From Prorocentrum cordatum (Eukaryota > Sar > Dinophyceae > Prorocentrales > Prorocentraceae): a stretch of DNA of 64,000 nt. Position 1 is the stretch's first letter. Each line of letters opens with the position of its first letter. The notes under the pieces were generated by a model. It was given only the letters and a program-made list of their open reading frames with translations. It did not search any database and had not been told where the DNA came from. Positions 52,631 to 62,905 of this stretch are shown here, piece after piece. Both the position numbers and the translations under genes were made by a program. The stretch covers positions 12,501-76,500 of the forward strand of contig CAUYUJ010014175.1 in the NCBI GenBank assembly GCA_963575745.1. The letters are read 5' to 3'.

Positions 52631-52694
52631 CTCCTCCTCTTTCTTGGGCTGGCACCCCCGAAGTCACCATCGCGGCCTCGGAGGAGCTAGCCAC
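52149..52694 (-). CDS. Possible acidic 181-residue protein, copy 2, low confidence
   Basis: Same length as the frame at 29374-29919, with substitutions only (for example ATVTSG versus AMVTSG at the N-terminus). It is Asp/Ala-rich. Whether it is translated is unknown. Confidence 0.3.
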   Translation of the reverse strand: MASSSEAAMVTSGVPAQERGGEGGEGKGGGGGGEGGEGGDGKETWDDDDVVDVDADDDVEDDGNAADGNEDEEEAESEDADDDNNAYGAADADPADPADPDDAAEDDDDDAGDGADDAAVDDAADAADGYDDADADAADDADADDAANNVADDGDVDDYDDADHDDADGYVHAGAAANGDD

Positions 52695-53687
52695 TGCCGC
52701 GCGGGGCCGGCCTCAGACGGCCCAGATCAAGAAGGCCAGGACGCAGGGCAAGAAGGCGGCGAGCACGCTCTCCGCGGAGAGCTCCCGAGTGGGCCTCCGG
52801 CGGCTCTGCCACCTGGCTGTTGCGCGGAACGCTGAATCAGGAACGAAGGGGCCTTCCTGGCCCAAGCGGGCCTCGGTCGCGAATGCGACGCACGGCCTAC
52901 ATGCGAGGAGCGGCCTGAAAGCCGGAGCCCCGCATCAGCCCGAGGTGGCCCTTCATTCGGCGCCTCAACAGCAGCACCTGCTGGCTTCCATTGACACCTG
53001 CCACTTCGCACACTCATCGCCCACAGGGTTCGCATAAGGTCGGGGACTTTTGTTTAGCGTGTCGCGGCGGCGGCCCCGGCGAGACGCCGGCCCGCTCCGC
53101 GGGGCGGGGGGCTGGGCAAGGGCGCATGGGGACTTGGAATGGTCAGCGCGTCGCGCCGAAGCGCGGTGGACCAGAACCGGCGGCGCGTCACGCCACGCGC
53201 TAACTTCTTGACCGCTGTTCGGGTCGCTGGTTCATACTGACACCGATGCTGGGCCCGCGCGCCCCGCGGGCGCTGCGCGGAACTGGCGCCGACGGCGGAT
53301 GCAGTTCGCGCGGGGTCATCGTTGGGCAGGCCCGCCTCTTGGCGCGCGCCTCGGCTGGGAGCGCCCTGATCATCTCGAGCGGGCCAGCCCGGCGCAAAAC
53401 GCTACCCCAGACATGCTCGCGCCGTGACAAATGCGACGCGGGTTTTCTGGTTGCGGTCGGCATCTGCGGGCCCTCGCTGGGCCGAGTGTCTTTTCTCGAC
53501 GTTCCCCCCAATCTTCTGCGAAGTGGCGATGTGCGACGTGCTCTTCCGCGTCGCGCCGGCGACGAGACGTTGAGACAGTTAATGGTGGTGGTGATGCTGA
53601 TTATGATTATGATGACGATGGCCAAGATCATGACGGTGATAATTGTGATGATGCTGCTGATGATGACTATGGTGATGACGTATTTGT

Positions 53688-54455
<768 letters not shown>

Positions 54456-54457
54456 AG
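54456..54457 (+). promoter_or_regulatory. Putative trans-splice acceptor (AG) of unit 2
   Basis: AG after a long CT tract in the same context as 31496-31497. The first ATG of the following open frame is 66 bp downstream. Confidence 0.45.
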
Positions 54458-54522
54458 TCTCGGCTCGAGAGTTTCCACTCAGAGCGAGCCCCAGGAGGCA
54501 GCCTTCGCTCGGCGAGACTGTC

Positions 54523-57500
54523 ATGCTGATGCCCCCTACCCCATCCCAAGTCTTCGCAGGTGCTGCCGCCATGGAGCCACCAGCCCAGCGCCGCAATGCC
54601 CGCACATGCAGTTCGTTTCACCCTCAGCTACTGCCTGGCCCGCTTCGAGAATACCACTGCCAATTCATCGAGCATAGGCACCAGAACCTTGTCATCTACG
54701 TGCCCGTCCTGCACGGGCGCGACCTTCCTGAACCACCTGGCCACGCCCCACGCGTGCTTCGAGCGAATCTTCGCGAAGATCTCCGCATTCTAGAGCACGA
54801 CGTGTACCACCTGCGCGCTGAGCTGCGCGCGCACCGAGCTGACCACCACGCTCACCCACACGGCACTAACGCCGACACCGACGACTTCGTCCAGCACTTG
54901 CCCACCCCGCTACGGCCAGGTAATCGGGGGGGGGTCGGGCTCCCGACTGCTGAGGGAGACGGTGCTGAGAGCGGTCGGGCTGTTCCCACGCCTGCCGTCG
55001 TCGCGCCGTGCGCGACAAGCAGCCGGACCCCGACCCCCCCCCGGGAGCGCTTCCGCGGCCTCGCCAGCACCGCCCTCACCTTCACCGGCATTGCCCCGCT
55101 GAACTTCGGGTGCGTCCTCGGCCCCACTTTCGGCATCGTTCTCGGCATCGTCGACGCGGTCCTGCGCACCATCGGCACGGGCACCAGGAGCGTCGTCAAC
55201 AACATCGTCGACTCCACCAGCACGGCGGGTCCAGCCCACCCTAAAAGGGCCGTCAAGGTCGGCAGCATGATCTTCGGCGCCATCGGCACCGCCTGCGGCT
55301 CCAAGGGCACGGCGCGTCGGGCCCGCCCCAAACGGGCCACCATTTTCGCCGCCGTCATGCTTGTCGTCGCATCGACCTCAGCATCGACACCAGCACTGCC
55401 GACCGCATTGACGCCAGCCCCGACGAGCCCACCGTCATCACCTGCCCTGCCCCCTCGCCCGTGCCCGCCAGCGAGGGTGCAGTCTTCAGGCGCACCTTCG
55501 GCTGCTGGGGCCGCCATGCCACGATATGTCATGTCCTCGGCACCTGCATTGATGAGCCTTTCAACATCTTCTGTCCTGACGCTTCGCCCAGGGCCGCTGG
55601 CGAGGGTGCAGTCTTCAGGCGCACCTGACGCCAGTGGGGCCGCCCTGCCATGCTATGACCCGTCCGCCTTGTCGACACCAGCGTCCGTGCCAATGCCCGC
55701 ATCGACGTCAATATCGACGCCAGCATCGTCCTCGGCAGCACCCACGCCCACGTCCATGACGGACCACACCCCAGCACCGCAGACAGCACCGAAGCCAGCT
55801 CTAACGACGGCACTGCAGGCAGCCTCGACGCCAGCGGGGGGCACAGATTCGACACCATCCCCGCCCCCTCCCTCGCCCCGCCCCGATGGAGGAGGAGGAG
55901 ACGACGACGACGACCACGACGACCATGACGACGCTGCACCGACGCCGGCTCCGATGTCAGCATCGACGCTCGCATCGACGGCAGCAACGACCACAGCTTC
56001 GCCGACTCCGACGGCTGCATCAACGGCAGCGATGACGGCTCCGACGGCAGCTCCGTTAGCATCGTTCGCATCGCCAGCGCCGACGGCAGCATCGCTAGCA
56101 TCGCCGGCTCCGACGTCAGCATCGTTAGCATCGCCGGCTCCGACAGCAGCATCGACGGCAGCGACGACGGCTCCGCCTACAGTTTCACCGACTCCGACGG
56201 CAGCATCGATAGCTTCGCCGGCTCCGACGTCAGCATCGACGGCAGCGACGCCAGCACTGCCAGCGGCGGCTCCGATGTCCACAGCGACCATGCCCACAAC
56301 ATCATTGTTGGCGGAACCGCGTAAACAGAGGGAGCCACGTCTGCACGCCTACAGCGGCCATGCTTACATCCACACCCCACTGCGATACGCCCCATCGGCG
56401 GCCTCACCCGCAAGCGCCCACACAGGGTCCTGTCATCGGCATTTGGCCGCAAGTGACGCCAGCACCAGTAACAGCCACTCCTGTGCTCCCTGTATGGCCA
56501 CTCGCTCGGCGGCGCCTTCAGGCCCGCCGAAGCATGGTGACCTACAGACGCCAGTGTCGCAGTCAGCATCGACACCAGACCCGACATCCACCTCGACGTC
56601 AGCAGCGAGGCCAGCACCGACGACAGCTCTGACACCAGCAACGCCGACGTCAGCTCCCTCGCCTGCGCCTATGCCGGTACCCACGCCAGAGTTGCAGCCA
56701 GCATTGACGCCAGCTTCGACGGCTGCATCGACGCTAGCATCGACGGCAGCACCTACCACAGCGTCGACGCGAGCACAGCCAACGGCAGCACCCACGCCTA
56801 CGCCTACGCGGGCGCCAACGTCAGCGTCGCAGTCAGCACTGACGTCAGTTGAGGCGCGAGCACCGACGCCAGCACTGACAGCAGCTCCGACACCAGCATC
56901 GGCAGCGTCAGCATCCACGCCTGCCCCCTGGACGGCAACGTCAGCGTCGAAGGCAGCACCGACGCCCCTGTCGACGCCAGCCCCGACGCCAGCACTGACG
57001 ACAGATCTGACACCAGTGACAGCGCCGGCCCCGAGTGCAGCCGAGGCGTCAGCACCAATGACAGCAGCTCCGACGCCAGCATCGGCAGTGTCAGCATCCA
57101 CGCCTGCCCCCTGGACGGAAACGTCAGAGCTGAAGACTGCGGCACAGTCTGCATCGACGACAACATCGACGACAGCATCGGCACAGTCTGCTCAAGGCTG
57201 GCTCAAGGCCTGGTGGGGCGGGCAGGCCACTCAGTCCGAGTGGGGCTGTACCCGCTTAAATTCCCGATCGCACCTGTACCCCCTTAAATTCCCGATCCCT
57301 CCACAGTCATCGACGACAGCACGGACGGCAGCTGTGACGGCCGCATCGGCAGTGCCAGTTTTCGGGCGGCCGCCCACGGCGGCAGCCATGTCAGACTCGC
57401 CGGCGGCATCATCGTCTACGTTAACATGCGTACCACTGAACGTATCAGAGCAAACAGGTGGGACAAAATGCGTTGTACTTTTCAAGAGCGTGTCAGGGCA

Positions 57501-59562
57501 GTGCTGTGCACAGCACCCCATGGGCACCCACTGCGACACCCCGTGGGGCAACAACTACAGACCAGCGAAAACAGCCTCACAAGTAACACCTACGCCCACG
57601 ACTACGGCGCCACCAACACCAGACCCGCACGCAGCTCCGACACCAGCGACAGCGCCGGCCCCGAGTGCAGCCGAGACGTCAGCACCAATGACAGCAGCTC
57701 CGACGCCAGCATCGGCAGTGTCAGCATCCACGCCTGCCCCCTGGACGGCGACGTCAGAGCCGAAGGCAGCACCGACGTCCCTGTCGACGCCCGCACCGAC
57801 GCCAGCACTGACGACAGCTCTGACACCAGCACCTCCAGCGCCAGCGGTTGCCCCCACCACGCCGGCACCAAAGCCAGAGTCACAGGCAGCAGCGACGTCA
57901 GACCCGACACCCACCCCGACGTCAACAGTGAGGCCATCACCGACGACAGCTCCGACGCCAGCACCGCCAGCGTCACCACCCACGCCCGCGCCTACGCCGG
58001 TACCCACGCCAGAGTTGCAGCCAGCATCTACGCCAACTCCGCCGTCTGCATCGACGCTCGCATCCATGGCAGCATCGTCCATAGCTTCGACACCAGCACT
58101 GCCAGCGGCAGCACCCACGCCCACGCCTGCGCGGGCACCAACGTTGACACCAGCACCAACGCCGGCACCGAGCGCAGCCGAGACGTCATCGCCGACGACA
58201 ACTCACACGCCAACCCTGCCAGATTCAGCACGCCCTGAGTCGTCCGCGGTGGCACCAAAGGTGGCACCCACGTCAGCCTACACGGCAGCGTTCGTGGAGC
58301 GTGTGTGGTTGGAGGTCATCGAGTGGTACAACGTGGTGTCACCGTCCACGTGGGCCACCCTGTGCGCCACGTACGTCATGTACTCCTTCTTCATCGGCTT
58401 CCGCGACGAGTGGCGGCGACGGAGCGCAGCTACAGCGCGGCGGCGACGCCGACGGCGCGGGGGCGACGTCGACCGCAGACGCCCTCTAGGCCACCAGACG
58501 GCCGCCCAGGGCCGCCCTGGCATCAGCCCCCACACTGCCTCGAGCCTCGAGCCGACCCCCCTTCCAAAACCTGGTAGCACGCCAGCGGGGGCGGCTTCAG
58601 CCCCCCCGCATGGCACCACGCCTGCCATTCCTGTCATCGGCCCCCACACTGCCTCAAGCCTCGAGTCGACCCCCCCGCCAAAACCTGGTAGCACGCCAGC
58701 GGGGGCGGCTTCAGCCCCCCCGCATGGCACCACGCCTGCCATTCCTGTCATCGGTCCCCACGCTGCCTCGAGCCCTGGGGTGACCTCCCCGCCACAACCT
58801 GGTAGCACGGCAGCGGGGCCAGCCTCGGCCGTCTCGCATGCTCACACGCCTGCCCTGGGTCCTGGCTCCCTCGCAACCTCGCGTGTTAGCACCAGCACTG
58901 CCAGCACTAGCACTGTGACTGTACGGGAGCACTTCGAGCGCTTCCTCGGACCGCAACCAGCCACCATCGGTCACCTCCGAGCCGTAAACTGCCGTTTGGC
59001 CGCTTGGATCCCACCACGGCTCCACGCGGGCACAGCGGTCATCGTCCAGGGCCAAGTCCACAACCCCATCAACGGCCTCCGAGGTATCGTACGGGGGCAG
59101 TCCAGCGAGCACCCCGGCCACTGGACCGTCACGCTGTCGTCTGGGGACACCGCCCACCTGAGCTGCTCCAGTCTGACCGTCCCTGCACCTGCGCTCCGCG
59201 CCGAGATGCCGTCCCCCAGTACGGGCGCACAGACCAAGGCCCAAACTCAGGGACCCCAGCCCGGCCCAGCAGTGGACCCACGCCACCGTACCTCAGCAGC
59301 ACAGCGCCCTGACGTCACGGCAGCAGTACCCTGCAGGCCACCTGCGCTGACCGTCCCACCAGGCAGCCGCGCCCAGACTGAACGCACAGCTGACTGTGAA
59401 GTCGGACTCCGAGACTCACGCGACGACGGCGCCGACGACCACTACCTCCACCACGACCTCGGGGTGCAGCGCCCGTGGGCTTCTGGGACCCGATCGGGTA
59501 CACAGCCGACGGCCCCAGCTACGGCCCCCCTACGGCCGGCCCCTCTGCGGCGAAGCCCGTGA
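54523..59562 (+). CDS. Unit 2 ORF A: long Pro/Ala/Thr/Ser-rich membrane-type protein
   Basis: A 1,679-residue frame from the first ATG after the putative trans-splice site; the frame is open further upstream through the CT tract. Hydrophobic segments lie at about 187-213 (PLNFGCVLGPTFGIVLGIVDAV) and 273-285. Residues 286-1240 are mucin-like, with repeats of TPAPTPAL, ASTAAS and TPELQP and several duplicated blocks (for example SAPMTAAPTPASAVSASTPA twice). A transmembrane-like helix (WATLCATYVMYSFFIGF, about 1277-1293) is followed by an Arg-rich stretch, fitting a membrane protein with a basic inner tail. Residues about 1502-1550 (AGTAVIVQGQ, NGLRGIVRG, WTVTLSSGD) resemble a small SH3/KOW-like barrel. 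No catalytic motif. It could be a membrane or coat protein of the element; this is inference. Confidence 0.5.
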   Translation: MLMPPTPSQVFAGAAAMEPPAQRRNARTCSSFHPQLLPGPLREYHCQFIEHRHQNLVIYVPVLHGRDLPEPPGHAPRVLRANLREDLRILEHDVYHLRAELRAHRADHHAHPHGTNADTDDFVQHLPTPLRPGNRGGVGLPTAEGDGAESGRAVPTPAVVAPCATSSRTPTPPRERFRGLASTALTFTGIAPLNFGCVLGPTFGIVLGIVDAVLRTIGTGTRSVVNNIVDSTSTAGPAHPKRAVKVGSMIFGAIGTACGSKGTARRARPKRATIFAAVMLVVASTSASTPALPTALTPAPTSPPSSPALPPRPCPPARVQSSGAPSAAGAAMPRYVMSSAPALMSLSTSSVLTLRPGPLARVQSSGAPDASGAALPCYDPSALSTPASVPMPASTSISTPASSSAAPTPTSMTDHTPAPQTAPKPALTTALQAASTPAGGTDSTPSPPPPSPRPDGGGGDDDDDHDDHDDAAPTPAPMSASTLASTAATTTASPTPTAASTAAMTAPTAAPLASFASPAPTAASLASPAPTSASLASPAPTAASTAATTAPPTVSPTPTAASIASPAPTSASTAATPALPAAAPMSTATMPTTSLLAEPRKQREPRLHAYSGHAYIHTPLRYAPSAASPASAHTGSCHRHLAASDASTSNSHSCAPCMATRSAAPSGPPKHGDLQTPVSQSASTPDPTSTSTSAARPAPTTALTPATPTSAPSPAPMPVPTPELQPALTPASTAASTLASTAAPTTASTRAQPTAAPTPTPTRAPTSASQSALTSVEARAPTPALTAAPTPASAASASTPAPWTATSASKAAPTPLSTPAPTPALTTDLTPVTAPAPSAAEASAPMTAAPTPASAVSASTPAPWTETSELKTAAQSASTTTSTTASAQSAQGWLKAWWGGQATQSEWGCTRLNSRSHLYPLKFPIPPQSSTTARTAAVTAASAVPVFGRPPTAAAMSDSPAASSSTLTCVPLNVSEQTGGTKCVVLFKSVSGQCCAQHPMGTHCDTPWGNNYRPAKTASQVTPTPTTTAPPTPDPHAAPTPATAPAPSAAETSAPMTAAPTPASAVSASTPAPWTATSEPKAAPTSLSTPAPTPALTTALTPAPPAPAVAPTTPAPKPESQAAATSDPTPTPTSTVRPSPTTAPTPAPPASPPTPAPTPVPTPELQPASTPTPPSASTLASMAASSIASTPALPAAAPTPTPARAPTLTPAPTPAPSAAETSSPTTTHTPTLPDSARPESSAVAPKVAPTSAYTAAFVERVWLEVIEWYNVVSPSTWATLCATYVMYSFFIGFRDEWRRRSAATARRRRRRRGGDVDRRRPLGHQTAAQGRPGISPHTASSLEPTPLPKPGSTPAGAASAPPHGTTPAIPVIGPHTASSLESTPPPKPGSTPAGAASAPPHGTTPAIPVIGPHAASSPGVTSPPQPGSTAAGPASAVSHAHTPALGPGSLATSRVSTSTASTSTVTVREHFERFLGPQPATIGHLRAVNCRLAAWIPPRLHAGTAVIVQGQVHNPINGLRGIVRGQSSEHPGHWTVTLSSGDTAHLSCSSLTVPAPALRAEMPSPSTGAQTKAQTQGPQPGPAVDPRHRTSAAQRPDVTAAVPCRPPALTVPPGSRAQTERTADCEVGLRDSRDDGADDHYLHHDLGVQRPWASGTRSGTQPTAPATAPLRPAPLRRSP
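55475..55497 (+). other. Bulged hairpin 15
   Basis: Arms GGGTGC/GCACCT (6 bp with one G-T pair), unpaired A instead of C, upper stem GTC/GGC, loop TTCA. Confidence 0.7.
55604..55626 (+). other. Bulged hairpin 16
   Basis: Same structure as hairpin 15, arms GGGTGC/GCACCT, unpaired A, loop TTCA. It lies in a locally repeated context, so it is not independent of hairpin 15. Confidence 0.7.
56506..56530 (+). other. Bulged hairpin 17
   Basis: Arms TCGGCGG/CCGCCGA (7 bp), unpaired C, upper stem GCC/GGC, loop TTCA. Confidence 0.8.
57245..57295. repeat. Two direct copies of a TGTACCC-TTAAATTCCCGATC motif
   Basis: Copies at 57247-57269 and 57273-57295 inside ORF A. The reverse complement (GATCGGGAATTTAAGGGGGT) occurs once at 60547-60568, in the 3' untranslated region of the same unit. 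The motif is far more AT-rich than its surroundings. Confidence 0.8.
58585..58609 (+). other. Bulged hairpin 18
   Basis: Arms GCGGGGG/CCCCCGC (7 bp), unpaired C, upper stem GGC/GCC, loop TTCA. The flanking sequence is duplicated at hairpin 19. Confidence 0.8.
58699..58723 (+). other. Bulged hairpin 19
   Basis: Same as hairpin 18, within a 114-bp tandem duplication. Confidence 0.75.
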
Positions 59563-60248
59563 GCAGCAGCGTCGCCGCTGGGAGGCAGGACGCCGACCCT
59601 AGCGGCCGAAATTTCCAGGGTGCGGACACGCTGCGAGAGGTCGCGGAGATGCTGTCGCACCTGAAGGAGCAGGACCTGCTCCAACGACTGGAGGCTGAGG
59701 AGCGCTCCGACAGGAGGAGGCTGAGGAGGCTGAGGGCCAAACGCAAGGCCGCAGCAGCCGCCGAGGGGGGCGGCGGGGACGCCGCGCAGGCCCAGGAGGA
59801 GCCACCCTACCAGGATGCTCCGGCTCCTGCGCTCCGCCGGGCCAAGCGGATCCTCTTGTCATGGGTGTTGGCCGCGTACCTGCCGCCTCTTGTGGCGGTC
59901 CCCGACCGCCGCCCCGCTAGGCACACCCACTGGTTCCGCGAAGCTGGACCACAGTACGACGGACCGAGAAAGGCCGACGCGCAGCCGACTGCCCACCGAT
60001 GCATCGAGCTCCGCCTATGGAGTCTGAGAGCTCCTGGCCCCCGCCCGACTCTGGCCCGCAGTTCGGACATGCTCCTAACCTGCGTGGACGCGGCCCTCGG
60101 CCTCCCGCACGGCCGCACAGCAGGCCTCATCCACCGCGCCACTCTCAAGCGTCTGCGCACTGATACTGTTTTCCTTCTTCAGTTTCTTACGTGGTCCGAC
60201 GCTTTTGAAGAACGCTGGGGCTTCTCATTCACTTTGCCCTCATCCTGA
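59475..60248 (+). CDS. Unit 2 ORF B: coiled-coil and hydrophobic-helix protein
   Basis: A 257-codon frame overlapping the end of ORF A in another phase (59475-59562). It may be a continuation after a frameshift or a separate reading. Residues about 50-95 form a charged helix (LREVAEMLSHLKEQDLLQRL, then RRLRRLRAKRKAAAA), probably a coiled coil with a basic end. A hydrophobic helix follows (ILLSWVLAAYLPPLVAV, about 127-143). The C-terminal third is globular, with TLKRLRTDTVFLLQFL. No known domain. It is the last coding region before the unit 2 untranslated region. Confidence 0.5.
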   Translation: MGFWDPIGYTADGPSYGPPTAGPSAAKPVSSSVAAGRQDADPSGRNFQGADTLREVAEMLSHLKEQDLLQRLEAEERSDRRRLRRLRAKRKAAAAAEGGGGDAAQAQEEPPYQDAPAPALRRAKRILLSWVLAAYLPPLVAVPDRRPARHTHWFREAGPQYDGPRKADAQPTAHRCIELRLWSLRAPGPRPTLARSSDMLLTCVDAALGLPHGRTAGLIHRATLKRLRTDTVFLLQFLTWSDAFEERWGFSFTLPSS

Positions 60249-60338
60249 CCAGCGTGGCACGGCCTCGCCCTCGCCGCATGTGCGCGCCCTGCCTTGCTCA
60301 CCCGGGCGCTGTTCCCTGGTGTGCCGCGCCTGCTGGCG

Positions 60339-60363
60339 GGGGTGGCGGCTCCAGCCCCGCCCC
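60339..60363 (+). other. Bulged hairpin 20, in untranslated sequence
   Basis: Arms GGGGTGG/CCGCCCC (7 bp with one G-T pair), unpaired C, upper stem GGC/GCC, loop TCCA. It lies about 90 bp past the ORF B stop, so it is not explained by protein coding. Confidence 0.8.
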
Positions 60364-60414
60364 ACGCACCCGTGTGTAATTGACATCACGCCTCACGAAT
60401 GTGCGCCGCCGGAG

Positions 60415-60450
60415 AAAACGACCCATTTCTGCCAAAAGGGGTCGTTTTTT
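60415..60450 (+). terminator. Strong hairpin followed by T run
   Basis: AAAACGACCC (60415-60424) pairs perfectly with GGGTCGTTTT (60439-60448), followed by TT. It resembles an intrinsic terminator in shape. In a nuclear element it could be a 3'-end or RNA-stability structure; the function is unknown. Confidence 0.5.
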
Positions 60451-60546
60451 CGCAGGGTCCCGCGGCATTGCATTTTCGTGTCGACTTGTATCACATTAGC
60501 GTATTCCGCCACAGCTCCTGGCGAAGTGATTGGGAGCAGCAGCATT

Positions 60547-60568
60547 CAGTGATGCGATCGGGAATTTA
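60547..60568. repeat. Inverted copy of the TTAAATTCCCGATC motif
   Basis: GATCGGGAATTTAAGGGGGT on the plus strand, the reverse complement of the motif at 57245-57295. Confidence 0.8.
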
Positions 60569-60650
60569 AGGGGGTACAGGTCTTTCCCTTAAGGGCAGCG
60601 GGTGCATCCGCTGTGAGGGCCTCCTCTGCACCCTTGCACTGTCCCCGCCT

Positions 60651-61007
60651 GTGCGCATGCTGGGCCATTCGGCTCCCAGCATGTGCACCTTTTCCTCAGC
60701 GCGTCTGGCGCCCCTCTGCCGTCCGCCGCCTGGCCGCGGACTCTGTCTCTCTCGAGGTCCGCCAATGGGGGCTAAAGGTTAGCTGGCAGCGGCTGGTGCC
60801 GCTGTGCTGTCGGCTAGCTTTTGCCGCTCCTGTTGGGGTTCTCGGCCTGTGCGCACTGTGCTGGGCCATACGGCTCCCAGCTGGTGCACCTTTTCCTCGG
60901 CGCGTCTGGCGCCCCTCTGCCGTCCGCCGCCTCGCCGCGGACTCTGTCACTGCGCACTGTGCTGGGCCATGCGGCTCCCAGCTGGTGCACCTTTTCTCTT
61001 TTCGCCA
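60651..61007. repeat. Three copies of a 100-bp unit
   Basis: Copies at about 60651-60751, 60852-60952 and 60953-61007 (partial) share GCTGGGCCATNCGGCTCCCA, GTGCACCTTTTC and CGTCTGGCGCCCCTCTGCCG. They lie in the unit 2 untranslated region just before the shared tail. There is no counterpart in unit 1. Confidence 0.85.
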
Positions 61008-61360
61008 GCCCGTGCGCCCGCGTGGCACCGCGTCCACGGGGCCTGGGCGCGGGGGCGGGGGGTGCCCCGTCTCTGCGCGCCGCGCAGCGGCCAAGCGCCC
61101 AACCGGCGGTCCGCCAAGCCGCCTTAGCCACGTTTTTCACGTCGCCACTTGCGTTGGGGCCTTCTTCTTCACGCGGTCTGACACGTGAGATCTTCACAGT
61201 CTGTCCGCCGTCAGTAGCTTCAGACGCATTGCGCCGGGGGAGGGGGCCTGTCGCCCGCCCTCGTATCTTAAGGCTGCACCGCCGCTAATAGTGTTTTGCG
61301 AGTTGTCGCACTGCAGTGCGCCTCGCGGACGGACCCTGGTCCGCCTACTTGTCCGCTCTC

Positions 61361-61455
<95 letters not shown>

Positions 61456-61730
61456 CTATACATGTATGTAAATCTAGATTGGTATGTAAACGCAATCTGC
61501 CACCAGTAAGCAAATTTATATAAATCAATATGTGTACATGTTAGATATAAGTCGCTATATATATATATACACAAGCATATACCACTGCATCGGTATGTTT
61601 ACGCATACCTAAACATGTCAATATGCCACCTGTAGATCCACAGGTCCAGCCATTGACCCGCCGTTGTGCATGCAAATATGTGCATCCATTCACTGTGCAT
61701 GTATGTGAATATAAATGTACACACATACAT
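61008..61730 (+). repeat. Shared 3' tail of unit 2
   Basis: Homologous to 47420-48334: a GC-rich first part, a CT tract (61357-61450), then the AT-rich end finishing in ACACATACAT. The CT tract is much shorter than in unit 1. Confidence 0.85.
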
Positions 61731-62435
61731 ATATATATATATATATATGCGTGTGTGTACCAACCCGTGTACATGTCTAGCCAGCTATCGATCAATACGC
61801 ACTTCGACCCGGCCATCCGCATGGATCGATGCATGTGCCCATCGACCCATCCATCCAGTCTTCGGCCCATCCACGCATATGCCAATATACATATTTCGAT
61901 GGGAAAACATACGTACCAGTGCATCTACATTTGTAGCAGCTCACTCATACATGTATATGCATATGTATACGCACCAAAATATGTATACACATGCGCATAC
62001 ATAACTGCGCACGTGCATATGTGCATATATGCCGATGTGAACACAAGACACGGTACACCGACCCATAACCCTATGCGTCGACCAATCCTTCAACGCACCA
62101 GAAATTGTGTGTGTGCGTGTGTGTGTGCATGCACGTGTATGTATATATATACACACACATCCAACCGTTCGTCGGCCGATCTGTCTATCCACGCACTTGT
62201 GCGCATCTACCGTCTCACTTGTGTAAATGTATAAATTCACATATACGCATACGTATGTACGGTTAAATATTCACAATTCGGTAAATATTGCTTGTTACGT
62301 CTATCGATGTACACATGTATTCGTCGACCGCCGCCAGCCACGCGATGGGGATATGTGTGAATCGTCCGCGACCACATCGCACAACAACACTTCATTCGCA
62401 GTGCGCGCAATAGAACACTTGCAACTTATCTTTGA
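61731..62435. other. AT-rich microsatellite region
   Basis: TATA, TGTA, CATA and TGTG tracts (61731-61755, 61945-62020, 62108-62155, 62235-62265) with short ordinary sequence between. It begins exactly at the end of the unit 2 tail and may be the insertion target or an extension of the tail. No gene. Confidence 0.6.
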
Positions 62436-62436
62436 A

Positions 62437-62905
62437 AGATCCCCACCATGAAACCACATGGGCGGATTTGATGTGCAAGCCTTACCATAAACATGAATTC
62501 CTGAATCGCCAGCCCAGGGCAGCCGATTGCAAAGCCAGACGCAAAAAGTCGATTCGTCTAAACGACATGGCTGATTGCGAAGCCGCACAAGAAGATTGGA
62601 TGCGAAATCCACACAATAGGAATCAATGTGTAAACCTCCTGCAAAAGGAATCATATTGCGAAGCTAAACAAAATGACTCAATGTGCAACGCGCGCAGTGG
62701 GAATACGTTGGTAAATCGCCTACGCGATGGAGCCGAGTGTAAAGCCGCACAGACGGATTGCCCCTGTAACCCACACAAAAAATGAAAAATGGAATCGCCG
62801 AGAGAAGGAATCCCAATGTGGGGCCGAACAAAAGGATTCGATGCGTAACCCGCACAACAAAAAATACAAATCGCCTGCAAAAGGCCCCCCATTGAAAGCG
62901 GGGCG
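62437..62905. repeat. 81-bp degenerate tandem array
   Basis: About five diverged copies; in the plus frame each reads like DCEAAQEDWMRNPHN with a 27-residue period. The frames are interrupted. Inverted copies follow at 63085-63345 (for example ATCAATGTGTAA here and TTACACATTGAT there). A protein role is unlikely because some copies are broken by stops. Confidence 0.7.

Larger units (their letters stand above)
55380..58240 (+). repeat. GACGCCAGC-type coding minisatellite in ORF A
   Basis: Imperfect repeats of short units built on TCGACGCCAGC, CACCGACGCC and similar, with larger duplicated blocks: about 100 bp beginning near 57020 recurs near 57640, and part of it near 56880. The frame stays open throughout, giving the Ala/Pro/Ser/Thr-rich region. 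Confidence 0.85.
54458..61730 (+). mobile_element. Unit 2: putative non-autonomous relative of unit 1
   Basis: It has the same left region and 3' tail as unit 1 but a different coding core of about 5.8 kb, with no endonuclease, reverse transcriptase or RNase H. It carries the same family of bulged hairpins (six copies). This is the arrangement expected of an element mobilised by another element's machinery, although a diverged tandem duplicate is also possible. A microsatellite (AT)n follows its 3' end. Confidence 0.6.

Noticed and set aside
62437-62905. CRISPR-like regularly spaced repeats
   Set aside because: The copies are head-to-tail and diverged without unique spacers, and the genome is eukaryotic.
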